Shown in pieces: positions 46,601-56,832 of a DNA stretch of 64,000 nucleotides. Made by a program: the position numbers and the translations under genes. Source of the stretch: Atherix ibis (Eukaryota > Arthropoda > Insecta > Diptera > Athericidae); contig OY282608.1 in NCBI GenBank assembly GCA_958298945.1, forward strand, positions 75,750,806 to 75,814,805, read 5' to 3'. The notes under the pieces are model-generated. The model ran no database searches, had not been told where the DNA came from, and was given only the letters and a program-made list of their open reading frames with translations. Every line of letters starts with the position of its first letter. Within the stretch, counting starts at the first letter, position 1.

Positions 46601-49470
46601 TGTTTGTTTGTTGGTTTGTTGGTTTGTTGGTGTATTTTTTTGTTGGTTTATTAGCTTGTTGGTTTGTTGGCTTGTTGGTTTGTTGGTTTGTTGCTTTGTT
46701 TGTTTGTTGGCTTGTTCGTTTGTTGGCTTGTTGGTTTGTTGGCTTGTTGGTTTGTTGGTTTGTTGGTTTGTTGGTTTGTTGGTTTGTTGGTTTGTTGGTT
46801 TGTTGGTTTGTTGGTTTGTTGGTTTGTTTGTTTGTTGGTTTGTTGGTTTGTTGGTTTGTTGGTTTGTTGGTTTGTTGGTTTGTTAGTTTGTTGGTTTGTT
46901 CGTTCGTTGGTTTGTTGGTTTGTTGGTTTGTTGGTTTTTTGGTTTGTGGGTTTGTTGGTTTGTTGGTTTGTTGGTTTGTTGGGTTGTTGGTTTGTTAGTT
47001 TTTTGGTTTGTTGGTTTGTTGGTTTTTTGGTTTGTTGGTTTGTTGGCTTGTTGGATTGTTGGTTTGTTGGTTTGTTGGTTTGTTGGTTTGTTGGTTTGCT
47101 GGTCTGTTGGTTTGTTGGTTTGTTGGTTTGTTGGTTTGTTCGTTTGTTGGTTTTTTGGTTTGTTGTTTTGTTGGTTTGTTGGTTTGTTGGCTTGTTGGCC
47201 TGTTGCTTTGTTGGTTTGTTGGTTTGTTGGTTTGTTGGCTTGTTGGCTTGTTGGTTTGTTGGTTTGTTGGTTTTTTGGTTTGTTGGTTTGTTGGTTTGTT
47301 GGTTTGTGGGTTTGTTCGTTTGTTGGCTTGTTGGCTTGTTGGTTTGTTGGCTTGTTGGCATGTTGGTTTGTTGGTTTGTTGGTTTGTTGGTTTGTTGGTT
47401 TGTTGGTTTGTTGGCTTGTTGGTTTGTTGGTTTGTTGGTTTGTTGGTTTGTTCGTTTGTTGGTTTGTTGGTTTTTTGGTTTGTTGGTTTGTTGGTTTGTT
47501 GGTTTGTTGGTTTGTTGGTTTGTTGGTTTGTTGGTTTGTTAGCTTGTTGGTTTGTTGGTTTGTTGGTTAGTTGGTTACTTGGTTTGTTGGTTTGTTGGTT
47601 TGTTGGTTTGTTGGTTTGTTTGTTTGTTGGTTTGGTAGTTTGTTGACTTGTTGGTTTGTTGGCTTGTTGGCTTGTTGATTTGTTGGTTTTTTGGCTTGTT
47701 AGTTTGTACGTTTGCTGATTTGTTGGTTTGTTGTTTTGTTGGTTTGTTGGTTTGTTGGTTTGTTTGTTTGTTGGTTTGTTCGTTTGTTGGTTTGTTGGTT
47801 ACTTGGTTTGTTGGTTTGCTGGTTTGTTGGCTTGTTGGCTTGTTGGTTTGTTGGTTTGTTGGTTTGTCGATTTGTTGGTTTATTTGTTTGTTGGTTTGTT
47901 TGTTTGTTGGTTTGTTGGTTACTTGGTTTGTTGGTTTGTTGGTTTGTTGGTTTGTTGATTTGTTGGTTTGTTGGTTTGTTGGTTAGTTGGTTTGTTGGTT
48001 TGTTGGTCTGTTGGTTTGTTGGTTTGTTGGTTTGTTGGTTTGTTGGTTTGTTGGTTTGTTGGTTTGTTGGTTTGTTGGTTTGTTGGTTTGTTGGTTTGTT
48101 AGTTTGTTGATTTGTTGGTTTGTTCGTTTGTTCGTTTGTTCGTTTGTTGGTTTGTTGGTTTGTTGGTTTTTTGGTTTGTTGGTTTGTTGGTTTGTTGGTT
48201 TGTTCGTTTGTATGTTTGTTGGTTTGTTGGTTTGTTGGTTTGTTCGTTTGTTGGTTTGTTGGTTTGTGGGTTTGTTCGTTTGTTGGCTTGTTGGCTTGTT
48301 GGTTTGTTGGCTTGTTGGCATGTTGGTTTGTTGGTTTGTTGGTTTGTTGGTTTGTTGGTTTGTTGGTTTGTTGGCTTGTTGGTTTGTTGGTTTGTTGGTT
48401 TGTTGGTTTGTTCGTTTGTTGGTTTGTTGGTTTTTTGGTTTGTTGGTTTGTTGGTTTGTTGGTTTGTTGGTTTGTTGGTTTGTTGGTTTGTTGGTTTGTT
48501 AGCTTGTTGGTTTGTTGGTTTGTTGGTTAGTTGGTTTGTTGGTTTGTTGGTTTGTTGGTTTGTTGGTTTGTTGGTTTGTTTGTTTGTTGGTTTGGTAGTT
48601 TGTTGACTTGTTGGTTTGTTGGCTTGTTGGCTTGTTGATTTGTTGGTTTTTTGGCTTGTTAGTTTGTACGTTTGCTGATTTGTTGGTTTGTTGTTTTGTT
48701 GGTTTGTTGGTTTGTTGGTTTGTTTGTTTGTTGGTTTGTTCGTTTGTTGGTTTGTTGGTTACTTGGTTTGTTGGTTTGCTGGTTTGTTGGCTTGTTGGCT
48801 TGTTGGTTTGTTGGTTTGTTGGTTTGTCGATTTGTTGGTTTATTTGTTTGTTGGTTTGTTTGTTTGTTGGTTTGTTGGTTACTTGGTTTGTTGGTTTGTT
48901 GGTTTGTTGATTTGTTGGTTTGTTGGTTTGTTGGTTAGTTGGTTTGTTGGTTTGTTGGTCTGTTGGTTTGTTGGTATGTTTGTTTGTTGGTTTGTTGGTT
49001 TGTTGGTTTGTTGGTTTGTTGGTTTGTTGGTTTGTTGGTTTATTGGTTTGTTAGTTTGTTGATTTGTTGGTTTGTTCGTTTGTTCGTTTGTTCGTTTGTT
49101 GGTTTGTTGGTTTGTTGGTTTTTTGGTTTGTTGGTTTGTTGGTTTGTTGGTTTGTTCGTTTGTATGTTTGTTGGTTTGTTGGTTTGTTGGTTTGTTCGTT
49201 TGTTGGTTTGCTGGTTTGTTCGTTTGTTGGTTTGTTGGTTTGTTGGTTTGTTGGTTTGTTCGTTTGTTGGCATGTTGGTTTGTAAGCTTATTGGCTTGTT
49301 GGTTTGTTGGTTTGTAGGTCTGTCGGTTAGTTGGTTTGTTGGCTTGTTGGTTTGTTGGTTTTTGGTTTGTTGGTTTGTTGGTTTGTTCGTTTGTTCGTTT
49401 GTTGGTTTGTCGGTTTGTTGGTTTGTTGGTTTGTTGGTTTGTTGGTTTGTTGGTTTGTTGGTTTGTTGGT
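43646..49470 (+). repeat. 5.8-kb higher-order unit, copy 2
   Basis: This direct copy begins with the TGTCGG step at 43666 and ends near 49470, where the sequence goes on as plain octamers and then a different segment with GGTTTTTTGG. It keeps every landmark of copy 1, including TTAATTTG (44090), the anchor (46411), paired poly-T landmarks (45480, 45728) and the nested 0.96-kb duplication. Confidence 0.88.
47281..49206 (+). repeat. 0.96-kb tandem duplication nested in 5.8-kb copy 2
   Basis: This is the same doubled segment as in copy 1, displaced by 5821 bp (about 47.28-48.24 and 48.24-49.2 kb). Its presence in both 5.8-kb units shows that the 0.96-kb duplication happened before the 5.8-kb one. 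Confidence 0.85.
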
Positions 49471-51450
49471 TTGTTGGTTTGTTGGTTTGTTGGTTTGTTG
49501 GTTTGTTGGTTTGTTGGTTTGTTGGTTTGTTCGTTTGTTGGTTTTTTGGTTTGTTGGCTTGTTGGTTTGTTGGTTTGTACGTTTGTTCGTTTGTTCGTTT
49601 GTTGGGTTTTTGGTTTGTTGGTTTGTTCGTTTGTTGGTTTATTTGTTTGTTGGTTTGTTGGCTTGTTGGTTTTTTGGTTTGTTGGCTTGTTGGTTTGTTG
49701 GTTTGTTGGTTTGTTGGTTTATTTGTTTGTTGGTTTGTTGGTTTGTTGGTTTGTTGGTTTGTTGGTTTGTTCATTTGTTGGTTTGTTAGTTTGTAGGTTT
49801 GTTGGTTTGTTGGTTTCTTGGCTTGTTGGTTTGTTGACTTGTTGGTTTTTTGGTTTGTTGGTTTGTTAGTTTGTAGGTTTGTTGGTTTGCTGGTTTGTTG
49901 ATTTGTTGGATTGTTGGTTTTTTGGTTTGTTGGCTTGTTGGTTTGTTGGTTTGTGGGTTTGTTGGTTTGTTGGTTTGTTCGATTGTTGGTTTGTTGGATT
50001 GTTGGTTTTTTGGTTTGTAGGCTTGTTGGTTTGTTGGTTTGTTGGTTTGTTCGTTTGTTGGTTTGTTAGTTTGTTGGTTTGTTCGTTTGTTGGTTTGTAG
50101 GTTTGTTGGCTTGTTGGTTTGTTGGTTTGTTGGTTTGTTGGCTTGTTGGCTTGTTGGTTTGTTGGCTTGTTGGTTGGTTTGTTTAATGTGTTTGTTGGTT
50201 TGTTGGTTTGTTTGTTTATTTGTTTGTTTGTTTGTTGGTTTGTTGGTTTGTTGGGTTGTTGGTTTGTTGGTTTTTTGGATTGTTGGCTTGTTGGTTTTTT
50301 GGTTTGTTGGTTTGTTGGCTTGTTGGTTTGTTGGTTTGTTGGTTTGCTGGTTTGTTCATTTGTTGGTTTTTTGGTTTGTTGGTTTGTTGGTTTGTTGGTT
50401 TGTTCGTTTGTATGTTTGTTGGTTTGTTGGTTTGTTGGTTTGTTCGTTTGTTGGTTTGTTGGTTTGTTCGTTTGTTGGTTTGTTGGTTTGTTGGTTTGTT
50501 GGTTTGTTCGTTTGTTGGCATGTTGGTTTGTTAGCTTATTGGCTTTTTGGTTTGTTAGTTTGTACGTCCGTCGGTTTGTTGGTTTGTTGGCTTGTTGGTT
50601 TGTTGGTTTTTGGTTTGTTGGTTTGTTGGTTTGTTCGTTTGTTCGTTTGTTGGTTTGTCGGTTTGTTGGTTTGTTGGTTTGTTGGTTTGTTGGTTTGTTG
50701 GTTTGTTGGTTTGTTGGTTTGTTGGTTTGTTGGTTTGTTGGTTTGTTGGTTTGTTCGTTTGTTGGTTTTTTGGTTTGTTGGTTTGTTGGTTTGTTGGTTT
50801 GTTGGTTTGTTCGTTTGTTCGTTTGTTCGTTTGTTGGGTTTTTGGTTTGTTGGTTTGTTCGTTTGTTGGTTTGTTGGTTTGTTGGTTTGTTGGTTTGTTG
50901 GTTTGTTGGTTTGTTGGTTTGTTCATTTGTTGGTTTGTTAGTTTGTAGGTTCGTTGGTTTGTTGGTTTCTTGGCTTGTTGGTTTGTTGACTTGTTGGGTT
51001 TGTTGGTTTGTTGGTTTGTTCGTTTGTTGGTTTGTTGGATTGTTGGTTTTTTGGTTTGTTGGCTTGTTGGTTTGTTGGTTTGTTGGTTTGTTCGTTTGTT
51101 GGTTTGTTAGTTTGTTGGTTTGTTCGTTTGTTGGTTTGTAGGTTTGTTGGCTTGTTGGTTTGTTGGTTTGTTGGCTTGTTGGCTTGTTGGTTTGTTGGCT
51201 TTTTGGTTGGTTTGTTTAATGTGTTTGTTGGTTTGTTGGTTTGTTTGTTTGTTTGTTTGTTTGTTTGTTGGTTTGTTGGTTTGTTGGGTTGCTGGTTTGT
51301 TGGTTTTTTGGTTTGTTGGCTTGTTGGTTTTTTGGTTTGTTGGTTTGTTGGCTTGTTGGTTTGTTGGTTTGTTGGTTTGCTGGTTTGTTCATTTGTTGGT
51401 TTTTTGGTTTGTTGGTTTGTTGGTTTGTTCGTTTGTTGTTTTGTTCGTTA
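49250..51450 (+). repeat. Overlapping 1.04- and 1.26-kb repeats
   Basis: The segment at 49.34-49.8 kb recurs at about 50.59-50.95 kb (offset 1256). The segment around GTAGG at 50097 and TTTAATGTG at 50183 recurs at 51138 and 51217 (offset 1034-1041). A further relative with TTAATGTG lies at 60387. Confidence 0.65.
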
Positions 51451-51759
51451 TTGGCTTGTTGGTTTGTTGGTTTGTTGGTTTGTTGGTTTGCTGGTTTGTT
51501 GGTTTGTTCGTTTGTTGGTTTGTTGGTTTATTTGTTTGTTGGTTTGTTGGTTTGTTGGTTTGTTCGTTTTTTTCGTTTGTTGGCTTGTTGGTTTGTATGC
51601 TTGTTGGTTTGTTGGTTTGTTGGCTTGTTGGATTGATGGTTTGTTGGTTTGTTAGTTTGTTGGTTTGTTGGTTTGTTGGTTTGTTGGTTTGTTGGTTTGT
51701 TGGTTTGTTCGTTTGTTGGCTTGTTGGTTTGTTGGCTTGTTGGCTTGTTGGTTTGTTGG

Positions 51760-52795
51760 TTTGTGTGTTTTTTGGTTAATTTGTTTATATGTTTGTTTGT
51801 TTGTTGGTTTGTTCGTTTGTTGGTTTCTTGGTTTGTTGGTTTGTTGGTTTGTTTTGTTGGTTGGTTTGTTGGTTTATTGGTTTGTTGGTTTGTTGGTTTG
51901 TTCGTTTGTTGGTTTGTTTGTTAGTTGGCTTGTTGGTTTGTTTGCTTGTTGGCTTGTTGGTTTGTTGGTTTGTTGGTTTGTCGGTTTGTTGGTTTGTTGG
52001 TTTGTTGGTTTGTTCGTTTGTTGGTTTTTTGGTTTGTTGTTTTGTTGGTTTGTTGGTTTGTTGGTTTGTTGGCTTGTTGGCTTGTAAAGCCAGTTGGTTT
52101 GTTGGTTTGTTGGCTTGTTGGCTTGTTGGCTTGTTTGTTTGTTGGTTTGTTGGTTTTTTGGTTTGTTGGTTTGTTGGTTTGTTGGTTGGTTGGCTTGTTG
52201 GTTTGTTCGTTTGTTGGCTTGTTGGTTTGTAGTCTTGTTGGCTTGTTGGTTTGTTGGTTTGTTGGTTTGTTGGTTTGTTGGTTTGTTGGTTTGTTGGCTT
52301 GTTGGTTTGTTGGTTTGTTGGTTTGTTGGTTTGTTGGTTTGTTCGTTTGTTGGTTTGTTGGTTTTTTGGTTTGTTGGTTTGTTGGTTTGTTGGTTTGTTC
52401 GTTTGTTGGTTTGTTGGTTTGTTCGTTTGTTGGTTTGTTGGTTTGTTGGTTTGTTCGTTTGTTCGTTTGTTGGCATGTTGGTTTGTTAGCTTGTTGGCTT
52501 GTTGGTTTGTTGGTTTGTAGGTCTGTTGGTTTGTTGGTTTGTTGGCTTGTTGGTTTGTTGGTTTTTAGTTTGTTGGTTTGTTGGTTTGTTGGTTTGTTCG
52601 TTTGTTCGTTTGTTGGTTTGTTGGTTTGTTGGTTTGTTGGTTTGTTGGTTTGTTGGTTGTTGGTTTGTTGGTTTGTTGGTTTGTTCGTTTGTTGGTTTTT
52701 TGGTTTGTTGGTTTGTTGGTTTGTTGGTTTGTTCGTTTGTTCGTTTGTTGGTTTTTTGGTTTATTGGTTTGTTGGTTTGTTGGTTTATTTTTTTG
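51760..52795 (+). repeat. ~1.04-kb block, copy 1 (partner at 54.95 kb)
   Basis: The block starts at the rare GTGTGTTTTTTGG step followed by TTAATTTGTTTATATG and includes a TAAAGCCAG island at 52085. It matches 54953-55993 at offset 3193, then 3201 after one extra octamer. The TATATG form of the landmark is found only in these two blocks. Confidence 0.78.
52085..52093 (+). repeat. TAAAGCCAG island 1
   Basis: GGCTTGTAAAGCCAGTTGG replaces the normal octamers. Its A-run and GCC cannot be reached from the octamer by one or two substitutions, so it is a foreign or heavily altered insert. GGCTTnnAAAGCC hints at a small inverted repeat (GGCTT with AAGCC, spaced by GTA). Confidence 0.85.
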
Positions 52796-53029
52796 TTGGT
52801 TTGTTGGCTTGCTGGTTTGTTGGTTTGTTGGCTTGTTGGTTTGTTGGTTTGTTGGTTTGTCGGTTTATTTGTTTGTTGGTTTGTTGGTTTGTTGGTTTGT
52901 TGGTTTGTTGGTTTGTTGGCTAGTTGGTTTGTTGACTTGTTGGTTTGTTGGTTTGTTGGTTTGTTGGTTTGTTGGTTTGTTGGTTTGTTGGTTTGTTGAT
53001 TTGTTGGTTTGTTGGTTTGTTGGATTGTT

Positions 53030-54430
53030 GGTTTTTTGGTTTGTTGGATTGTTGGTTTTTTGGTTTGTTGGCTTGTTGCTTTGTTGGTTTGTTGGTTTGT
53101 TGGTTTGTTGGTTTGTTCGTTTGTTGGTTTGTTAGTTTGTTGGTTTGTTTGTTTGTTGGTTTGTTGGTTTGTTGGCTTGTTGGTTTGTTGGCTTCTTGGT
53201 TTGTTGGTTTGTTGGTTTGTTGGTTTGTTTGTTTGATGGTTTATTTGTTTGTTGGTTTGTTGGCTTGTTGGTTTGTTCGTTTGTTCGTTTGTTGGCATGT
53301 TGGTTTGTTAGCTTGTTGGCTTGTTGGTTTGTTGGTTTGTAGGTCTGTTGGTTTGTTGGTTTGTTGGCTTGTTGGTTTGTTGGTTTTTAGTTTGTTGGTT
53401 TGTTGGTTTGTTGGTTTGTTCGTTTGTTCGTTTGTTTGTTTGTTGGTTTGTTCGTTTGTTGGTTTCTTGGTTTGTTGGTTTGTTGGTTTGTTTTGTTGGT
53501 TGGTTTGTTGGTTTATTGGTTTGTTGGTTTGTTGGTTTGTTCGTTTGTTCGTTTGTTGGTTTTTTGGTTTGTTGGTTTGTTGGTTTGTTGGTTTATTTGT
53601 TTGTTGGTTTGTTGGCTTGCTGGTTTGTTGGTTTGTTGGCTTGTTGGTTTGTTGGTTTGTTGGTTTGTCGGTTTATTTGTTTGTTGGTTTGTTGGTTTGT
53701 TGGTTTGTTGATTTGTTGGTTTGTTGGCTAGTTGGTTTGTTGACTTGTTGGTTTGTTGGTTTGTTGGTTTGTTGGTTTGTTGGTTTGTTGGTTTGTTGGT
53801 TTGTTGGTTTGTTGGTTTGTTGGTTTGTTGGTTTGTTGGTTTGTTGGATTGTTGGTTTTTTGGTTTGTTGGGTTATTGGTTTGTTGGTTTGTGGGTTTGT
53901 TGGTTTGTTGGTTTGTTCGTTTGTTGGTTTGTTGGATTGTTGGTTTTTTGGTTTGTTGGCTTGTTGCTTTGTTGGTTTGTTGGTTTGTTGGTTTGTTGGT
54001 TTGTTCGTTTGTTGGTTTGTTAGTTTGTTGGTTTGTTTGTTTGTTGGTTTGTTGGTTTGTTGGCTTGTTGGTTTGTTGGCTTCTTGGTTTGTTGGTTTGT
54101 TGGTTTGTTGGTTTGTTTGTTTGATGGTTTATTTGTTTGTTGGTTTGTTGGCTTGTTGGTTTGTTCGTTTGTTCGTTTGTTGGCATGTTGGTTTGTTAGC
54201 TTGTTGGCTTATTGGTTTGTTGGTTTGTAGGTCTGTTGGTTTGTTGGTTTGTTGGCTTGTTGGTTTGTTGGTTTTTAGTTTGTTGGTTTGTTGGTTTGTT
54301 GGTTTGTTCGTTTGTTCGTTTGTTTGTTTGTTGGTTTGTTCGTTTGTTGGTTTCTTGGTTTGTTGGTTTGTTGGTTTGTTTTGTTGGTTGGTTTGTTGGT
54401 TTATTGGTTTGTTGGTTTGTTGGTTTGTTC
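53030..54430 (+). repeat. 888-bp tandem duplication
   Basis: The segment with TTGGATTGTTGG, TTGCTTTG, GGCTTCTTGG, GTTTGATGGTTTATTTG, GGCATG, GTAGGTCTG and GGTTTTTAG at about 53.03-53.53 kb recurs at 53.92-54.42 kb at offset 888 (111 octamers). The first has TTAGCTTGTTGGCTTGTTGG, the second TTAGCTTGTTGGCTTATTGG. Confidence 0.75.
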
Positions 54431-54611
54431 GTTTGTTGGTTTGTTTGTTAGTTGGCTTGTTGGTTTGTTGGCTTGTTGGCTTGTTGGTTTGTTGGTTTGT
54501 TGGTTTGTCGGTTTGTTGGTTTGTTGGTTTGTTGGTTTGTTCGTTTGTTGGTTTTTTGGTTTGTTGTTTTGTTGGTTTATTGGTTTGTTGGTTTGTTGGC
54601 TTGTTGGCTTG

Positions 54612-54620
54612 TAAAGCCAG
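54612..54620 (+). repeat. TAAAGCCAG island 2
   Basis: Same nine bases and same flanks as the island at 52085. The downstream sequence differs slightly, with three GGTTTGTT units before the GGCTTG run, instead of two. Confidence 0.85.
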
Positions 54621-54952
54621 TTGGTTTGTTGGTTTGTTGGTTTGTTGGCTTGTTGGCTTGTTGGCTTGTTTGTTTGTTGGTTTGTTGGTTTTTTGGTTTG
54701 TTGGTTTGTTGGTTTGTTGGTTGGTTGGTTTGTTGGTTTGTTCGTTTGTTGGCTTGTTGGTTTGTAGGCTTGTTGGCTTGTTGGTTTGTTGGTTTGTTGG
54801 TTTGTTGGTTTGTTGGTTTGTTGGTTTGTTGGCTTGTTGGTTTGTTGGTTTGTTGGTTTGTTGGTTTGTTCGTTTGTTGGTTTGTTGGTTTTTTGGTTTG
54901 TTGGTTTGTTGGTTTGTTGGTTTGTTCGTTTGTTGGTTTGTTGGTTTGTTGG

Positions 54953-55993
54953 TTTGTGTGTTTTTTGGTTAATTTGTTTATATGTTTGTTTGTTTGTTGG
55001 TTTGTTCGTTTGTTGGTTTCTTGGTTTGTTGGTTTGTTGGTTTGTTTTGTTGGTTGGTTTGTTGGTTTATTGGTTTGTTGGTTTGTTGGTTTGTTGGTTT
55101 GTTCGTTTGTTGGTTTGTTTGTTAGTTGGCTTGTTGGTTTGTTTGCTTGTTGGCTTGTTGGTTTGTTGGTTTGTTGGTTTGTCGGTTTGTTGGTTTGTTG
55201 GTTTGTTGGTTTGTTCGTTTGTTGGTTTTTTGGTTTGTTGTTTTGTTGGTTTGTTGGTTTGTTGGTTTGTTGGCTTGTTGGCTTGTAAAGCCAGTTGGTT
55301 TGTTGGTTTGTTGGCTTGTTGGCTTGTTGGCTTGTTTGTTTGTTGGTTTGTTGGTTTTTTGGTTTGTTGGTTTGTTGGTTTGTTGGTTGGTTGGCTTGTT
55401 GGTTTGTTCGTTTGTTGGCTTGTTGGTTTGTAGTCTTGTTGGCTTGTTGGTTTGTTGGTTTGTTGGTTTGTTGGTTTGTTGGTTTGTTGGTTTGTTGGCT
55501 TGTTGGTTTGTTGGTTTGTTGGTTTGTTGGTTTGTTGGTTTGTTCGTTTGTTGGTTTGTTGGTTTTTTGGTTTGTTGGTTTGTTGGTTTGTTGGTTTGTT
55601 CGTTTGTTGGTTTGTTGGTTTGTTCGTTTGTTGGTTTGTTGGTTTGTTGGTTTGTTCGTTTGTTCGTTTGTTGGCATGTTGGTTTGTTAGCTTGTTGGCT
55701 TGTTGGTTTGTTGGTTTGTAGGTCTGTTGGTTTGTTGGTTTGTTGGCTTGTTGGTTTGTTGGTTTTTAGTTTGTTGGTTTGTTGGTTTGTTGGTTTGTTC
55801 GTTTGTTCGTTTGTTGGTTTGTTGGTTTGTTGGTTTGTTGGTTTGTTGGTTTGTTGGTTGTTGGTTTGTTGGTTTGTTGGTTTGTTCGTTTGTTGGTTTT
55901 TTGGTTTGTTGGTTTGTTGGTTTGTTGGTTTGTTCGTTTGTTCGTTTGTTGGTTTTTTGGTTTATTGGTTTGTTGGTTTGTTGGTTTATTTTT
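54953..55993 (+). repeat. ~1.04-kb block, copy 2, ending in a chimeric junction
   Basis: This block repeats 51.76-52.79 kb including the island (55286), the AGTCTTG variant and GGTTTTTAG. Matching stops abruptly inside GGTTTATTTTTT at about 55993, where the sequence switches to a second copy of the 54.60-kb segment beginning GGCTTGTAAAGCCAG. Confidence 0.78.
55286..55294 (+). repeat. TAAAGCCAG island 3
   Basis: This is the 3201-bp displaced copy of the island at 52085, with the two-unit downstream context. Confidence 0.85.
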
Positions 55994-56000
55994 TGGCTTG

Positions 56001-56009
56001 TAAAGCCAG
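56001..56009 (+). repeat. TAAAGCCAG island 4, at the chimeric junction
   Basis: It has the three-unit downstream context of island 2 (offset 1389), but upstream it is fused to GGTTTATTTTTT of the preceding block, so only GGCTTG separates it from the breakpoint. Confidence 0.85.
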
Positions 56010-56832
56010 TTGGTTTGTTGGTTTGTTGGTTTGTTGGCTTGTTGGCTTGTTGGCTTGTTTGTTTGTTGGTTTGTTGGTTTTTTGGTTTGTTGGTTTGTTG
56101 GTTTGTTGGTTGGTTGGTTTGTTGGTTTGTTCGTTTGTTGGCTTGTTGGTTTGTAGGCTTGTTGGCTTGTTGGTTTGTTGGTTTGTTGGTTTGTTGGTTT
56201 GTTGGTTTGTTGGTTTGTTGGCTTGTTGGTTTGTTGGTTTGTTGGTTTGTTGGTTTGTTCGTTTGTTGGTTTGTTGGTTTTTTGGTTTGTTGGTTTGTTG
56301 GTTTGTTGGTTTGTTCGTTTGTTGGTTTGTTGGTTTGTTCGTTTGTTGGTTTGTTGGTTTGTTGGTTTGTTCGTTTGTTCGTTTGTTGGCATGTTGGTTT
56401 GTTAGCTTGTTGGCTTGTTGGTTTGTTGGTTTGTAGGTCTGTTGGTTTGTTGGTTTGTTGGCTTGTTGGTTTGTTGGTTTTTAGTTTGTTGGTTTGTTGG
56501 TTTGTTGGTTTGTTCGTTTGTTCGTTTGTTGGTTTGTTGGTTTGTTGGTTTGTTGGTTTGTTGGTTTGTTGGTTGTTGGTTTGTTGGTTTGTTGGTTTGT
56601 TCGTTTGTTGGTTTTTTGGTTTGTTGGTTTGTTGGTTTGTTGGTTTGTTCGTTTGTTCGTTTGTTGGTTTTTTGGTTTGTTGGTTTGTTGGTTTGTTGGT
56701 TTATTTGTTTGTTGGTTTGTTGGCTTGCTGGTTTGTTGGTTTGTTGGCTTGTTGGTTTGTTGGTTTGTTGGTTTGTCGGTTTATTTGTTTGTTGGTTTGT
56801 TGGTTTGTTGGTTTGTTGGTTTGTTGGTTTGT

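Larger units (their letters stand above)
2101..46640 (+). repeat. Landmark family: GGTGTATTTTTTT
   Basis: A TGTA step followed by seven T occurs with its TA at 2101, 3117, 4381, 5997, 9483, 13371, 15884, 20269, 22842, 22970, 24949, 36813, 37101, 37910, 39675, 39923, 40828, 43715, 45480, 45728 and 46633, with a GATATATTTTTTT relative near 34542. At 799, 10741, 14621 and 18662 the equivalent place reads TTAATTTATTTTTTT. These are among the few A-containing spots on the plus strand. Confidence 0.85.
34900..49500 (+). repeat. Array domain 4: 2.9-kb and 5.8-kb higher-order repeats
   Basis: Landmarks recur first at about 2.83-2.93 kb and then at 5.80-5.82 kb. The GCTGGTATG anchor returns at 37680, 40606 and 46411. 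GGTGTATTTTTTT occurs at 36813, 37101, 37910, 39675, 39923, 40828, 43715, 45480, 45728 and 46633. This is the most homogeneous part of the window, which implies the most recent amplification. Confidence 0.8.

Noticed and set aside
37840..49470. Assembly artefact explaining the near-identical 5.8-kb copies
   Set aside because: Not excluded, but the conversion-like patch, one substitution and distinct outer flanks argue for two real copies. Spanning long reads would settle it.
52079..52093. Terminator or hairpin RNA at GGCTTGTAAAGCC
   Set aside because: The stem is five base pairs with a three-base loop and no U-run context tied to a gene, so it is recorded only as an island.
52945..54972. Open frame of 675 codons, and many others of 200-650 codons on both strands
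   Set aside because: All are open because the octamer has no A on the plus strand. They overlap in all frames, begin at TTG or GTG rather than a convincing ATG, encode only the periodic peptide, and start and stop wherever a chance A variant falls. No domain, signal or codon bias separates any of them.
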